Numbered from the stretch's first letter, positions 15,013 through 22,647 are shown. The stretch: DNA of 22,647 nucleotides from Candidatus Hydrogenedentota bacterium (GCA_035416745.1 DAOLNV010000050.1:18735-41381), one strand, 5' to 3'. A program made the numbers and translations. Notes: generated by a model not told the origin, from the sequence alone.

Positions 15013-18000
15013 TCAGCTCAGGATGGCATTGACAACGAGCTGCACATCCACGGCGTTGACGGCTCCTGAAGCGTCCACGTCACCATTCGGTGGTTGGCCG
15101 ATATTGAGCGCGGCGTTAACGACCAGCTGGAGGTCTGCCGCGTCGACATTGCCATCGCCGTTAATATCGAAGGGCGCGTAAGCGACTTTTGCCTGCTGCT
15201 CAGGACCGGAAGTGCGATACAAGGCCACGCCGTCAATGCCGGTCACGCTGGCCGCGCCCGGTTCCGCGTGTATGCTGTATCTCACCGTGGCCGGAAACTG
15301 AGGCACCGCAATCCAGACAAAGTCCAGTTCGCCCGAGTCGCCCTGAACGGGCGCGATCACGGGCGGTTCGATGTCATCGCCGAGGCTGTCGAAGACCCAT
15401 CCGGGCGGCAGCGTTTCCACAAGCCCCAGGGCCGAGATCGGCTCGTCGCCGATGTGGGTGAGGGTCACTCCTACTTCAATGGCGCCCCCGGCGGCGGCCA
15501 TGCTGCGCGCAGCTTCGAGGGCCGGCTGGGTGCCGTCCCCGGATGGGCCGGCATCAGCATCGGCCCGGAGGGCCATGCCTGTTCCCACGGGGGCGGCGCC
15601 CGGAGCGTACCCGTCTTCCGTATCCTCAGCAACATGGCAGCCGCCCAGATTGTAGAACTGGATTACGCGCAGGATCTCCGACACGCCGCTCTGCCAGTCC
15701 TGCGGATTGTAGTCGCAGTCGTGCGGCGCGCAGGTCATGTCCGGGGCGCCCGGAGGGCCGGGCTCGTATCCGTCTTCCGTTCCGGTGGCGCAATGATAGC
15801 CGCTGAGGTTGTAGAACTGGATTACGCGCAGGATCTCCGAAACACTTATGAAACCGTCGGCGGGACTATGGTCAAGCGAATGGTGTATGCGCTCGGCTAC
15901 CGTACCCAGGCCGCCAATTGCCGCCGCTTGTTCAACGCCGCCGGACCGCTGGTACAGCACGCCGCCGGAGAAGGTGGCGTCGCCCGTTTGGCCTGACGGG
16001 ACACTTACCCGGAAGGTCAACCCAGCCGGAAACGCGGGAACGTTGAGCCACTCGAACAAGAGCGTGCCTGTGGCGCCTTGAGCCGGTACGCTATCCGGCA
16101 CAGCCCCGCTGACCACGGAATCATAGGACCAGCCAGATGGGATTCTTTCCTCGAGCTTCAGAACGGAGATGTCGCCCGGGCCGTCATTGTGAACGGTCAC
16201 GGTTACATCCAGGGTGCTGCCCGGCAGATACTTGTAGTACCAGAATGACCGGTCCGCGCGTATGGTCCGCGCCACCACTTCTATAAACCCAGTCTTGGTA
16301 ACGGAATTTGAGCCAAACTGGTTCTCAGCGGTCAAGCTGACGGTGTACAAGCCCGCGGCCTCATAGGTATGCATTGGGTTCTGGTCGGTGCTGGCTCCGC
16401 TTCCGTCCCCGAAATCCCAAAGCCACGATGTGGGGTTGTTCGCGGACTGGTCCGTAAACTGTACGGTCAACGGCGCATACCCCGAGTTCACATCAGCCGT
16501 GAAATCCACGGAAGGGGGGCCGGGGAAGTCCCCGTCATCAAGCGGGTTTGTGCCATGGATATACTCTTCCGCGTTCGTGTAGCCATCCTGGTCGAAGTCG
16601 TCGCCGGGAAGCACATCGGCAAGCGCCGCGACAGCGTCGTCCGGGTCGTAGTTGATGATCGGCCACTCAAACGTATCAGGCAGGCCGTCATTGTCGACGT
16701 CGGCGGGGTCCGGGACACCGTCGCCGTTGGAATCCGGCCCAGTTACCCGGAACAAGATGTGAGAGGGATGAGCCGCGTCGTGGTAGAGCGTATTGGTAGC
16801 CGGAACGGTGTGCGTATGCTCGTTGAACGGCTCGCCGGTGTTGGGATTCGCATCGAAGCGGGGGTAATTACTGCTCGAAATGGCCACGCGGATTCGGTGG
16901 CCGGCGTTGAACACGATGCATGTGTCCCAAAGGTCAATCTCGAACTCATAGACGGTTCCCGGTGTCATGAATTCACTGTAACGCTGGGTGTTGCGGTGGC
17001 GTGCGCGGATGATCCCATCGCAGACCAGCATCGAGGCGCCGTCGGGATACACGTCGCACAGCTTCGCCGTAAAATCGGTGTCCACCGCGCTGCTGGAAGC
17101 ATACAACCGGACGAGCACCGTCCCCGTGATCTCGACGTAGCTGTCCAAGACCGGCGTGGTGAACACGATGACGTCGCTTCGGCTCAGCTGCGGATTCTGA
17201 TCGTGGGGTCCGTTCGCGATGCTCAGATTGGCGCCGCCGTGTGTCGGCACGGGATCGACCGGGTCGTACCCGTACGTGTTGCTTGCTTCCGCGGCGGCCG
17301 GGGGCGTGGAGCTCAGGAGGCCGGCATCGTGGAAGTACATAGGCACTTCGGTGGCGGGAACGGGCCAGTCGTCGGCAAACCGCCATTCGTTGCCCGGCCC
17401 TTCAGGGTGGTCCACGTCGCCCAGCACGTAATAGCATACCGGGGGCTGGTCCATGACGCCGTTCTCGGCTCCCTTGACCCAGTAGTCGAACCAGCGCGTG
17501 GTGTTGCCGTAAGCAGCGGGCGCGGAGTAACAATTGGCCGGCCAACTGAATTCACCGCCGCTTCCGTGGCCGTAAGGCCCGATGATGAGCCTTTGTTTGC
17601 CTTCGGCGTTGGGCTGGCCGTTATGTTGGATTAGGAGGAAGTTGTTGATTGTTCCGCGCTGAAAGCAATCGTACCAGCCGCCGCGATTGACAATGGGCCA
17701 ATTGATGAGATGATAGCGGGTTTCAGGATTGAGATAGGGCCAAAACTCATCGTCGTAGTAGGGGCGCGCAAGGATGACCTCATGCAGATACTGCAGGGAC
17801 TCCGGACCGCGTCCCGCCATCCATCCCTCCGCCAGCTCATGCCGATAAGCTCCGCCCTGGAAGGTAGACTGCGTGTACAGGTTTGATGCGGCCACTTCGA
17901 TGCTTTGGCATACCAAGCCCGAAGGGAGACTGCTGGCCAGGAAGTTCTGCGAGATCCCGCGGGCGCTGCCTCCCAACGTACAGATCTTTCCGTTGCACCA

Positions 18001-18747
18001 GTCCTGGGCTTGAATCCACTCGCACGTCTCGAATCCGTCCTGATTCTCGCCCCAGCCATCATCGAAGTAGCCACGGAAAATATCCTCGGAGTCGTAACAG
18101 CCGCGTATGTCTTGCGTAACGCACGCATACCCCTGGCTGTTCCAAGAGGGCCACGCTCCGACATTGTCGCTTGTCCTCCCGTAGGTGGTTCGGTAGAGGA
18201 TGACGGGCCAGGGGCCATCGCCCGGCGGCAGATACACATCGGTCGCCAGGCATATTCCGTCGCTCATCGCGAGCAAGTAGGTCGTCTTGCTCGAAGTATT
18301 CTCGATAGCGAAATTGATCCCGCTGACGCTCTGGGAAAAGTTGATTTCCACCACGCCGGGTTTCGCTACATCCGCATGGGTGGGGGTGTTTCCGGCAAAT
18401 GGAACACCGTCATACAGGCGGTTGGCGGCTCCGGAAACACGGGTGAAGACCAGTACACGGTCGAGGTTGGGAGTACTGCTGTCAATCTGGAAAACGTACT
18501 GCCCGGAGGCATTGGTCGAGGTCGTGGCTTCTACGGGAATAAGGGCGTCCGGCTGTCCGGCGCCCAGGCTGGCAACGCGCGTTGCTCCCACACTCCCCGC
18601 GACAATGGGGGCTCCCGTGTCCAAATCCGTCACTGTCCCAGAGAGCGTAATGGTTGCTGCCTGCGCGCCCCCAAGCAGTAACGCGAACAGGCATACAACA
18701 ACTTCACCCCAGACCGGCCACTTTGGAGAGCAGCGATGAACAACCAT
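15013..18747 (-). CDS. Secreted S15/CocE-type hydrolase with PKD, paired beta-sandwich modules and dockerin
   Basis: A 1244-residue extracellular hydrolase. In order: signal peptide (about 1-30, ending LLLGGAQA); a carboxypeptidase-regulatory-like domain (about 33-115); an alpha/beta hydrolase of the X-Pro dipeptidyl-peptidase/CocE class (about 155-480), with nucleophile Ser261 in GGSARG, Asp360 in GGWYDCF and His394 in GPYGHG; a PepX C-terminal jelly-roll (about 524-670); an acidic Ca-binding linker (DSNGDGVPDPADVDNDGLPD); a PKD domain (about 745-824, WLWDFGDGS); beta-sandwich A; two SEILRVIQFYN repeats; beta-sandwich B; and a type I dockerin (about 1193-1244, DINGDGNVDAADLQLVVN and DVDASGAVNAVDVQLVVN). 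The triad is complete, so it should be active on amides or esters; the substrate is unknown. The start was moved from the longest ORF (18825) to ATG 18747, which has AGGAG 6 nt upstream and lies downstream of a strong promoter. Confidence 0.9.
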   Translation of the reverse strand: MVVHRCSPKWPVWGEVVVCLFALLLGGAQAATITLSGTVTDLDTGAPIVAGSVGATRVASLGAGQPDALIPVEATTSTNASGQYVFQIDSSTPNLDRVLVFTRVSGAANRLYDGVPFAGNTPTHADVAKPGVVEINFSQSVSGINFAIENTSSKTTYLLAMSDGICLATDVYLPPGDGPWPVILYRTTYGRTSDNVGAWPSWNSQGYACVTQDIRGCYDSEDIFRGYFDDGWGENQDGFETCEWIQAQDWCNGKICTLGGSARGISQNFLASSLPSGLVCQSIEVAASNLYTQSTFQGGAYRHELAEGWMAGRGPESLQYLHEVILARPYYDDEFWPYLNPETRYHLINWPIVNRGGWYDCFQRGTINNFLLIQHNGQPNAEGKQRLIIGPYGHGSGGEFSWPANCYSAPAAYGNTTRWFDYWVKGAENGVMDQPPVCYYVLGDVDHPEGPGNEWRFADDWPVPATEVPMYFHDAGLLSSTPPAAAEASNTYGYDPVDPVPTHGGANLSIANGPHDQNPQLSRSDVIVFTTPVLDSYVEITGTVLVRLYASSSAVDTDFTAKLCDVYPDGASMLVCDGIIRARHRNTQRYSEFMTPGTVYEFEIDLWDTCIVFNAGHRIRVAISSSNYPRFDANPNTGEPFNEHTHTVPATNTLYHDAAHPSHILFRVTGPDSNGDGVPDPADVDNDGLPDTFEWPIINYDPDDAVAALADVLPGDDFDQDGYTNAEEYIHGTNPLDDGDFPGPPSVDFTADVNSGYAPLTVQFTDQSANNPTSWLWDFGDGSGASTDQNPMHTYEAAGLYTVSLTAENQFGSNSVTKTGFIEVVARTIRADRSFWYYKYLPGSTLDVTVTVHNDGPGDISVLKLEERIPSGWSYDSVVSGAVPDSVPAQGATGTLLFEWLNVPAFPAGLTFRVSVPSGQTGDATFSGGVLYQRSGGVEQAAAIGGLGTVAERIHHSLDHSPADGFISVSEILRVIQFYNLSGYHCATGTEDGYEPGPPGAPDMTCAPHDCDYNPQDWQSGVSEILRVIQFYNLGGCHVAEDTEDGYAPGAAPVGTGMALRADADAGPSGDGTQPALEAARSMAAAGGAIEVGVTLTHIGDEPISALGLVETLPPGWVFDSLGDDIEPPVIAPVQGDSGELDFVWIAVPQFPATVRYSIHAEPGAASVTGIDGVALYRTSGPEQQAKVAYAPFDINGDGNVDAADLQLVVNAALNIGQPPNGDVDASGAVNAVDVQLVVNAILS
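15178..15516 (-). repeat. Beta-sandwich module B of the hydrolase tail
   Basis: About 113 residues (about 1078-1190 of the protein) containing ISALGLVETLPPGWVFDSL and LDFVWIAVPQFPATVRYSI, homologous to module A in the same protein. It is followed directly by the canonical dockerin. It reads as a DUF11-like or conserved-repeat beta-sandwich. Confidence 0.7.
15598..15687 (-). repeat. SEILRVIQFYN repeat, copy 2
   Basis: Encodes GVSEILRVIQFYN, a short Cys-containing stretch, then TEDGYAPG. It is preceded by the acidic loop DYNPQDWQS. Inside it, 15650-15681 is a 32-bp exact copy of 15809-15840, including the same codons. The acidic loop followed by a helix resembles one half of a dockerin. Confidence 0.8.
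15757..15855 (-). repeat. SEILRVIQFYN repeat, copy 1
   Basis: Encodes GFISVSEILRVIQFYNLSGY, then HCATGTEDGYEPG, preceded by the acidic loop DHSPAD. It shares a 32-bp perfect DNA match (15809-15840) with copy 2, and the surrounding residues are similar. I recall the motif from large secreted proteins of uncultured Hydrogenedentota-like bacteria. Confidence 0.8.
15910..16272 (-). repeat. Beta-sandwich module A of the hydrolase tail
   Basis: About 121 residues (about 826-946 of the protein) containing ISVLKLEERIPSGWSYDSV and LLFEWLNVPAFPAGLTFRV. The order of motifs and the ending (GVLYQRSGGVEQAAA, compared with GVALYRTSGPEQQAK in module B) show that A and B arose by internal duplication. It is followed by the two SEILRVIQFYN repeats. 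Confidence 0.7.
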
Positions 18748-18753
18748 GAACAT

Positions 18754-18758
18754 CTCCT
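18754..18758 (-). promoter_or_regulatory. Ribosome binding site that selects ATG 18747
   Basis: On the minus strand AGGAG (within AGAGGAG, 18754-18760) lies 6 nt before ATG 18747. The in-frame ATG at 18753 would overlap it, and the ATG at 18825 lies upstream of the predicted transcription start. Confidence 0.7.
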
Positions 18759-18792
18759 CTGCGAACCGCATCGGGGCGACCTGACTGCGCAG

Positions 18793-18821
18793 ATTATACC
18801 AGTCGTTGTGCCGGCATCCAA
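18793..18821 (-). promoter_or_regulatory. Extended -10 sigma70 promoter of the S15 hydrolase gene
   Basis: On the minus strand TGGTATAAT (perfect TATAAT at 18793-18798 with an upstream TG) is spaced exactly 17 bp from TTGGAT (18816-18821). The -35 matches consensus weakly, which is usual when an extended -10 is present. The expected transcript starts near 18786, with a leader of about 39 nt. This is the best promoter seen in the window. Confidence 0.72.
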
Positions 18822-18936
18822 CCATGTGAAAAGTACAGGTCTCAGGGCGCAGCCGCGAACGCGTCGGAAGCTGAACAGCGCCGGGTCGGCCTCGCCAAGC
18901 ACAACGCAGGACGCTGCATTTCGATAGTCCCCGTGC

Positions 18937-20148
18937 TCATCTCGTTTTCACGCCGATTGCGTTCAGCGGAACTATTGTCATCACGCTGTGCTTCTTTTCC
19001 GAGGTGTAGATAATGTAGAGGGAGCCTTGGTGTTCAGCCGCGCAGGGATAGGACCATTCTGGCCCAGCCTGCAATTGTTCGAGGTACCCGTCGCGGATTT
19101 TCCACATAGCAGACAGCGTGTGTTCGCCGGGGCGGCTGACCGCGATGGTGAGCAGGTGGCGGGTGCTTCCGGGCGACTTTGGATAATTCCACAGAAGACA
19201 GCGTTGGCCGGTGCTGAGTTGAAGCGCGAAGGGTTTACTGTCTTCCGCGGGTACGTTGTGTTGGAACGGGCCGCGCCACGTCCTGCCGAAGTTGCTGCTG
19301 GTGAAAACCAATCCGCCGCGAACGATGGCAGTGACATCGGGTCCGTCCAGCCAGACGGTGCTCTCTGGGAAGGCGGTATAGGGCCTGGAAATTCCGGCCA
19401 TCATCGGAACTACATCCCATCGGCCGGTTAAATCCTTTCCGGACGAGATGGCCACCGCGGGCGTCTCCGGCGTAGTCGCCCGTCTAGCCGCCATGCGCCC
19501 CGCCATGATGAAATTGCCATCGTCCATCAACAGCGGCGGACAATTCGGCAGGAACGGGCCCGCAATATAGCCACGGGATGCCCACTGGTTGTCCGATTCG
19601 TTCAGACTGAAGGCTTCGCACCGCGTGACAAGATCATGGCCCGCCATATTCGAGACGAAAGCCAGAAGCTGTCCGCTGTAGGAGAGAAAGGTTACCGGCA
19701 CATAGAAAACGCCTTGAGCGTTGTAGTCCGCCGCGATGACCTCCACGTTCGACCATGTTCTGCCCGCATCCAGCGAGCGTCTGGAACGGATACACGAGGA
19801 CTCCGCGATCTCTGCTCTTGGACAGTTGTACCAGGCCGCGAAAAGAATGTCTTTGTGCCACACGACGGCATTGTCATGCAGGAACCGGAATTCTTCGTCC
19901 ATCCGATGGACCATGACGTCGACGGCTTGATCCGGATACGTGAGACTTTCCGGCGATGGGAGCGGCACATTCTCGTCCCACAACATGAAATCCCCTGCGA
20001 TCTCTATCTGGCCGGCGCTCGCTTCCGTACGGCCGGCAGGGGCGGGAATGTCTGCCGCAGGCGGCTTCTCTCCCTCGGCGGCATATGGGCTGCCACTGAG
20101 CGCTAAGACACATATTATCCATCCTATCAATGTGGCGCCTGCGTTCAC
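18937..20148 (-). CDS. Exported sialidase-like (BNR) beta-propeller protein
   Basis: A 403-residue protein with an N-terminal export segment (ATLIGWIICVLALSGSPYAA) followed by a Pro/Ala-rich linker. The mature domain shows sialidase features: a proper Asp-box, SLDAGRTW; a degenerate second one, SSNFGRTW; RSRRSL just before the first; and a closing stretch GSLYIIYTSEKKHS typical of BNR_2 exo-sialidase-like proteins. An Arg-triad and the Tyr/Glu nucleophile pair cannot be assigned with confidence, so it may cleave sialic acid or only share the six-bladed fold. The longest ORF starts at TTG 20175 with no ribosome site; GTG 20148 has GGAG (20157-20160) 8 nt upstream and is preferred. The signal lacks the usual N-terminal positive charge, so export is likely but not certain. 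It lies 120 bp downstream of the six-hairpin gene on the same strand and may share its transcript. Confidence 0.75.
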   Translation of the reverse strand: MNAGATLIGWIICVLALSGSPYAAEGEKPPAADIPAPAGRTEASAGQIEIAGDFMLWDENVPLPSPESLTYPDQAVDVMVHRMDEEFRFLHDNAVVWHKDILFAAWYNCPRAEIAESSCIRSRRSLDAGRTWSNVEVIAADYNAQGVFYVPVTFLSYSGQLLAFVSNMAGHDLVTRCEAFSLNESDNQWASRGYIAGPFLPNCPPLLMDDGNFIMAGRMAARRATTPETPAVAISSGKDLTGRWDVVPMMAGISRPYTAFPESTVWLDGPDVTAIVRGGLVFTSSNFGRTWRGPFQHNVPAEDSKPFALQLSTGQRCLLWNYPKSPGSTRHLLTIAVSRPGEHTLSAMWKIRDGYLEQLQAGPEWSYPCAAEHQGSLYIIYTSEKKHSVMTIVPLNAIGVKTR

Positions 20149-20156
20149 GGTCGTTT

Positions 20157-20160
20157 CTCC
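20157..20160 (-). promoter_or_regulatory. Ribosome binding site that selects GTG 20148
   Basis: On the minus strand CGGAG has GGAG at 20157-20160, 8 nt before GTG 20148. The alternative TTG 20175 has only GAGG at 2 nt spacing. Confidence 0.5.
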
Positions 20161-20268
20161 GTTGCTTTCCTGCAAGTCCTCGCTTTTTCGTCTGGAGTCT
20201 ACGCACCGAATGACGACTGCGTCGCGGGACCCTCTGCCGCCGCTCCAATCGTAACGAACGAGGGCGGC

Positions 20269-22647
20269 TTAGTATGCGACCTCACACGTCGCCTCCGCCG
20301 CCGCTTTGTCGCGCGCCGGAATATCCAGCGTGAAGTACCGGGCGTCTTCGACGGCCTGCACGCCTGTAAGGACAGCGCCGTCCGAAGCACCGGCCAGCGT
20401 GGCTTCCTGCACGCCTTCCGGCAGCAGGATTCTCACGTGGTACAGGTCGGGGTCCCCGCACAGGCGAAGCGAAATGCGTCTGTCCGCATGCGCGTACTCC
20501 ATGGCAACGTAGGCGCCGCTGGGACCATACCTCAGACACACATAGGCGTGCGCAATACCGGCGGCCGGGAACCGCGGGGCGACGGTGACCGTCTGGAACA
20601 GCGTGGCTTCGTCGCGGATGCCAGCCAGGCCTTCCACCAAGGCAGAGAGCACGGCCGCCGCGGACCAGCCGGAGGGACCGCCAGCGATGTCTTTGCCGCT
20701 CATGTCGTAAAGAAACCGGATGACGCCGTCGTTGGCGACAAGCTGCTCGACGCGATTCAGGATGTCCGCCGCGTAGGCCTCGCGCCCGTGGTGGAAGGCT
20801 GCCTTGGCGAGTTCGCCCGCGACAAACCCGCAAATGCCGCCGTTGATGTAGTGGTTGGCTTCGTAGGGCCCGAATCGAGGATATGGGGGATGAATGGAGA
20901 ACCATTCGGCGAAATAGGTGTCGCGCGTCGCGGCGCGGCGCCGCTGGTACTCGTCAACGATGCTGACAGCCATTTCGTGGGTCGGCAGGCCCCGGTTGAT
21001 GTCGTACGTGTTCGAGAGCGACAGGATCTCCTCTTCCCGCACGCCGGTGTCGACGGGCTGCAGAAGAATCTGATGCGTATAGAAGCGCCCGTTGAAACAG
21101 AGCTTGTTGACGCGTTCACGCAGCGCGCCGCCGCGCTGTTGCCAGAGGTCCGCGCGCTCGTCATTGCCGGCCGCGCGCAACATGTCCGCCAGCTGGAGAC
21201 AGGCCTGATAAAGGCCGCTGTTGTCGCCATGCATGATTCCCATGGGCATGCCGGGCTCGATCCGACGATTGTGGTCGGAAACGCCGTAAGTGAAATCCCA
21301 CGTATCGATGCTGAACGTGCGCTTTAGCGCGCCGTGTTTGGCGTCCCACCGCGCCGGGTCGGTGAAATCATATTCGAGGGCGCGTTCCAGCGAGGGCAAA
21401 CGGCGTTTCATGGCAACGTCGTCGCCGGTGGCCTTCCAGATACGGTGAGCCGCTTCAACCATGAGATACTCGATGTCGGCCTCCATCTCCAGACGAATCC
21501 AGCAGAGATCCTTGTCGTCTTCACGCAGGAAATACTTGGGCTGCACGAAATCCTGGTGGTCGTGCGCGGCGGGGCCGATGATCTCGTAATAGAATCCTTC
21601 CGGATGTTGCAGCGCGATCAACTCGTCCACGTAGGAAGTGAGGTCCCTTTCCCAGAACTGGTAGCCTTTCATCTCGTGGATATGGTCGCGCACCCATGTG
21701 GGATTTGCCGCAATCATACGGCCGTCGCGTTTCCAGTAACTCCGGTCGCCGCGAACCTGTGAGCACAACGTCTTGAACAACTCCGAGAACCGGTCCGCCT
21801 GCCAGTCGGTGGCCGTCGTAAACTGGACAGAGAACGTGCCCACGGACTCGCCGCCGCGCAATAATCCGAACGTGCGGACGCCTTGCACGCCCACGATACG
21901 GAACTGGGCCTCACCGTTTGCCGTGAAGGGCGTCTTGCGAGCCGGACGAGTGAGATCCGCGACCTCATACGAACCTTCTCCGGCATCTCGAAGCGTGCAT
22001 GTCACTGGAACCAAGGGCTTGGCCGTGTCCGGATACTCGAGAACGCCTTGTTTGCCATCCTTACGCACAAAGCGCAAGGTTTGCACGATTGCATCGGGGG
22101 TTTCGGGATAGTCCAACGCAAGCAGCGCCGCGGACTCGTCATCGCTGGCCCGCCGGAGCACTACGTCGTCGTATTGCGTCCGCGCGTCACCCACGCGCAG
22201 GCCAATGACGCCAGCCCGGGGCTCGCGGTCGATTGCGGCCAGCGCGGGCAATCCGTTCACCCAGACGCCGAGCCGCTGACCGCGCGCCACGACCTTCAAC
22301 GTGTACCAAGGGCCAACCTCGAGCGGCACCGGCGCTGTTTGAGCCGCCAGCCGAACCGTTTGAGGCCCGTACCGCACCGCGAGCACCTGATTCTCGAGCT
22401 GCTCCAGGTACAACTGCACGGCATTTGCGCCGTTCGTATCCGCGCGAATCAAGACCGGCGCCTCGACCCACGGCCTGGTTTCGACAAACCGAACCTTGGC
22501 TTCGAACACGAAGTCTTGGACCGGTTCCTTCAAATCAAGCAGTATCCGGCTGTTGGGCGTCAGTTCCAATGCTTGCCCATCCGGTGCGGCTACCACTGCC
22601 GGAACGCCGTCAACCACACGCCAGGGAGGCTGTAGGTCAGACTCAAA
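20269..22647 (-). CDS. Six-hairpin glycosidase-like protein with laminin-G-like N-terminus (5' end outside window)
   Basis: The reading frame is open through the right edge of the window: codons before GTG 22617 read FESDLQPPWRV, a typical opening of a laminin-G/3-keto-disaccharide-hydrolase-like domain. The true start therefore lies outside, and at least 792 residues are present. Counted from the in-window GTG, residues 1-160 form a concanavalin-like sandwich (FVFEAKVRFVE, GPWYTLKVVARGQRLGVWVN). Residues from about 270 to 650 form an all-helical (alpha/alpha)6 barrel of the glycosidase type (WVRDHIHEMKGYQFWERDL, EADIEYLMVEAAHRIWKATG, SNTYDINRGLPTHEMA, NHYINGGICGFVAGEL). A C-terminal beta domain follows. 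Expected role: an extracellular glycoside hydrolase or related carbohydrate-active enzyme. I cannot assign a GH family or catalytic acid. No signal peptide is visible because the start is missing. Confidence 0.82.
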   Translation of the reverse strand, partial: FESDLQPPWRVVDGVPAVVAAPDGQALELTPNSRILLDLKEPVQDFVFEAKVRFVETRPWVEAPVLIRADTNGANAVQLYLEQLENQVLAVRYGPQTVRLAAQTAPVPLEVGPWYTLKVVARGQRLGVWVNGLPALAAIDREPRAGVIGLRVGDARTQYDDVVLRRASDDESAALLALDYPETPDAIVQTLRFVRKDGKQGVLEYPDTAKPLVPVTCTLRDAGEGSYEVADLTRPARKTPFTANGEAQFRIVGVQGVRTFGLLRGGESVGTFSVQFTTATDWQADRFSELFKTLCSQVRGDRSYWKRDGRMIAANPTWVRDHIHEMKGYQFWERDLTSYVDELIALQHPEGFYYEIIGPAAHDHQDFVQPKYFLREDDKDLCWIRLEMEADIEYLMVEAAHRIWKATGDDVAMKRRLPSLERALEYDFTDPARWDAKHGALKRTFSIDTWDFTYGVSDHNRRIEPGMPMGIMHGDNSGLYQACLQLADMLRAAGNDERADLWQQRGGALRERVNKLCFNGRFYTHQILLQPVDTGVREEEILSLSNTYDINRGLPTHEMAVSIVDEYQRRRAATRDTYFAEWFSIHPPYPRFGPYEANHYINGGICGFVAGELAKAAFHHGREAYAADILNRVEQLVANDGVIRFLYDMSGKDIAGGPSGWSAAAVLSALVEGLAGIRDEATLFQTVTVAPRFPAAGIAHAYVCLRYGPSGAYVAMEYAHADRRISLRLCGDPDLYHVRILLPEGVQEATLAGASDGAVLTGVQAVEDARYFTLDIPARDKAAAEATCEVAY

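Noticed and set aside
16369..17634. Plus-strand ORF of 421 codons antisense to the S15 hydrolase
   Set aside because: It is the complement of the catalytic and PepX_C region, whose minus-strand reading has all three catalytic residues in correct order.
18748..18825. Longer N-terminus for the S15 hydrolase starting at ATG 18825
   Set aside because: The predicted extended -10 promoter (18793-18821) lies within this extension, and AGGAG fits ATG 18747, which starts a normal signal peptide.

Overview
This 22.6-kb window is GC-rich bacterial chromosome, packed with secreted, membrane and envelope proteins. It contains no rRNA, tRNA, CRISPR array, transposase or integrase that I can recognise. Several features suggest Candidatus Hydrogenedentota or a related Planctomycetota/Lentisphaerota-like lineage: secreted five-bladed beta-propeller proteins, large extracellular hydrolases with PKD and dockerin modules, tandem SEILRVIQFYN...TEDGY(E/A)PG repeats, a DUF1573 protein, and carboxypeptidase-regulatory-like repeat proteins. 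The lineage call is inference from protein style, not from a marker gene.

Left part (1-8691). A sodium:solute symporter is followed without a gap by two very small membrane proteins (143-2232). A cytoplasmic transglutaminase-like protein (2294-3370) comes next. A GPH-family sugar:cation symporter on the minus strand (3387-4874) diverges from a secreted propeller-like protein (4913-6127), with only 38 bp between them. A DUF6498-type membrane protein (6290-7033) and a secreted glycosidase-like five-bladed propeller protein (7243-8691) complete this part.

Middle (8869-14679, all minus strand). Four genes look like one transcription unit read from about 14.75 kb down to 8.87 kb: a LolA-like envelope protein, a small Cys-rich secreted protein of no known family, a DUF1573 protein, and a 985-residue membrane-anchored protein with ten carboxypeptidase-regulatory-like repeats. 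No enzyme is recognisable here. The three upstream genes and their promoter region look lower in GC than the rest. I regard this unit as the best candidate for an undescribed envelope or peptide system.

Right part (15013-22647, minus strand). A secreted 1244-residue S15/CocE-type hydrolase has a complete catalytic triad and a long tail. The tail holds a Ca-binding linker, a PKD domain and two homologous beta-sandwich modules. Each beta-sandwich is followed by a pair of short acidic-loop plus helix repeats; the last pair is a canonical type I dockerin, and the first pair is a divergent SEILRVIQFYN version. A near-ideal extended -10 promoter fixes its start. Upstream are a BNR sialidase-like protein and the 3' part of a large six-hairpin glycosidase-like protein that runs off the window edge.

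Taken together, the window suggests a scavenger of complex extracellular glycans or glycoproteins: secreted propellers, a sialidase-like protein, an S15 hydrolase and a six-hairpin enzyme act outside, and SSS and GPH symporters import the released sugars. No SusC/SusD pair or cohesin is present in this window. Several start codons here differ from the longest-ORF choice; the reasons are given per gene.
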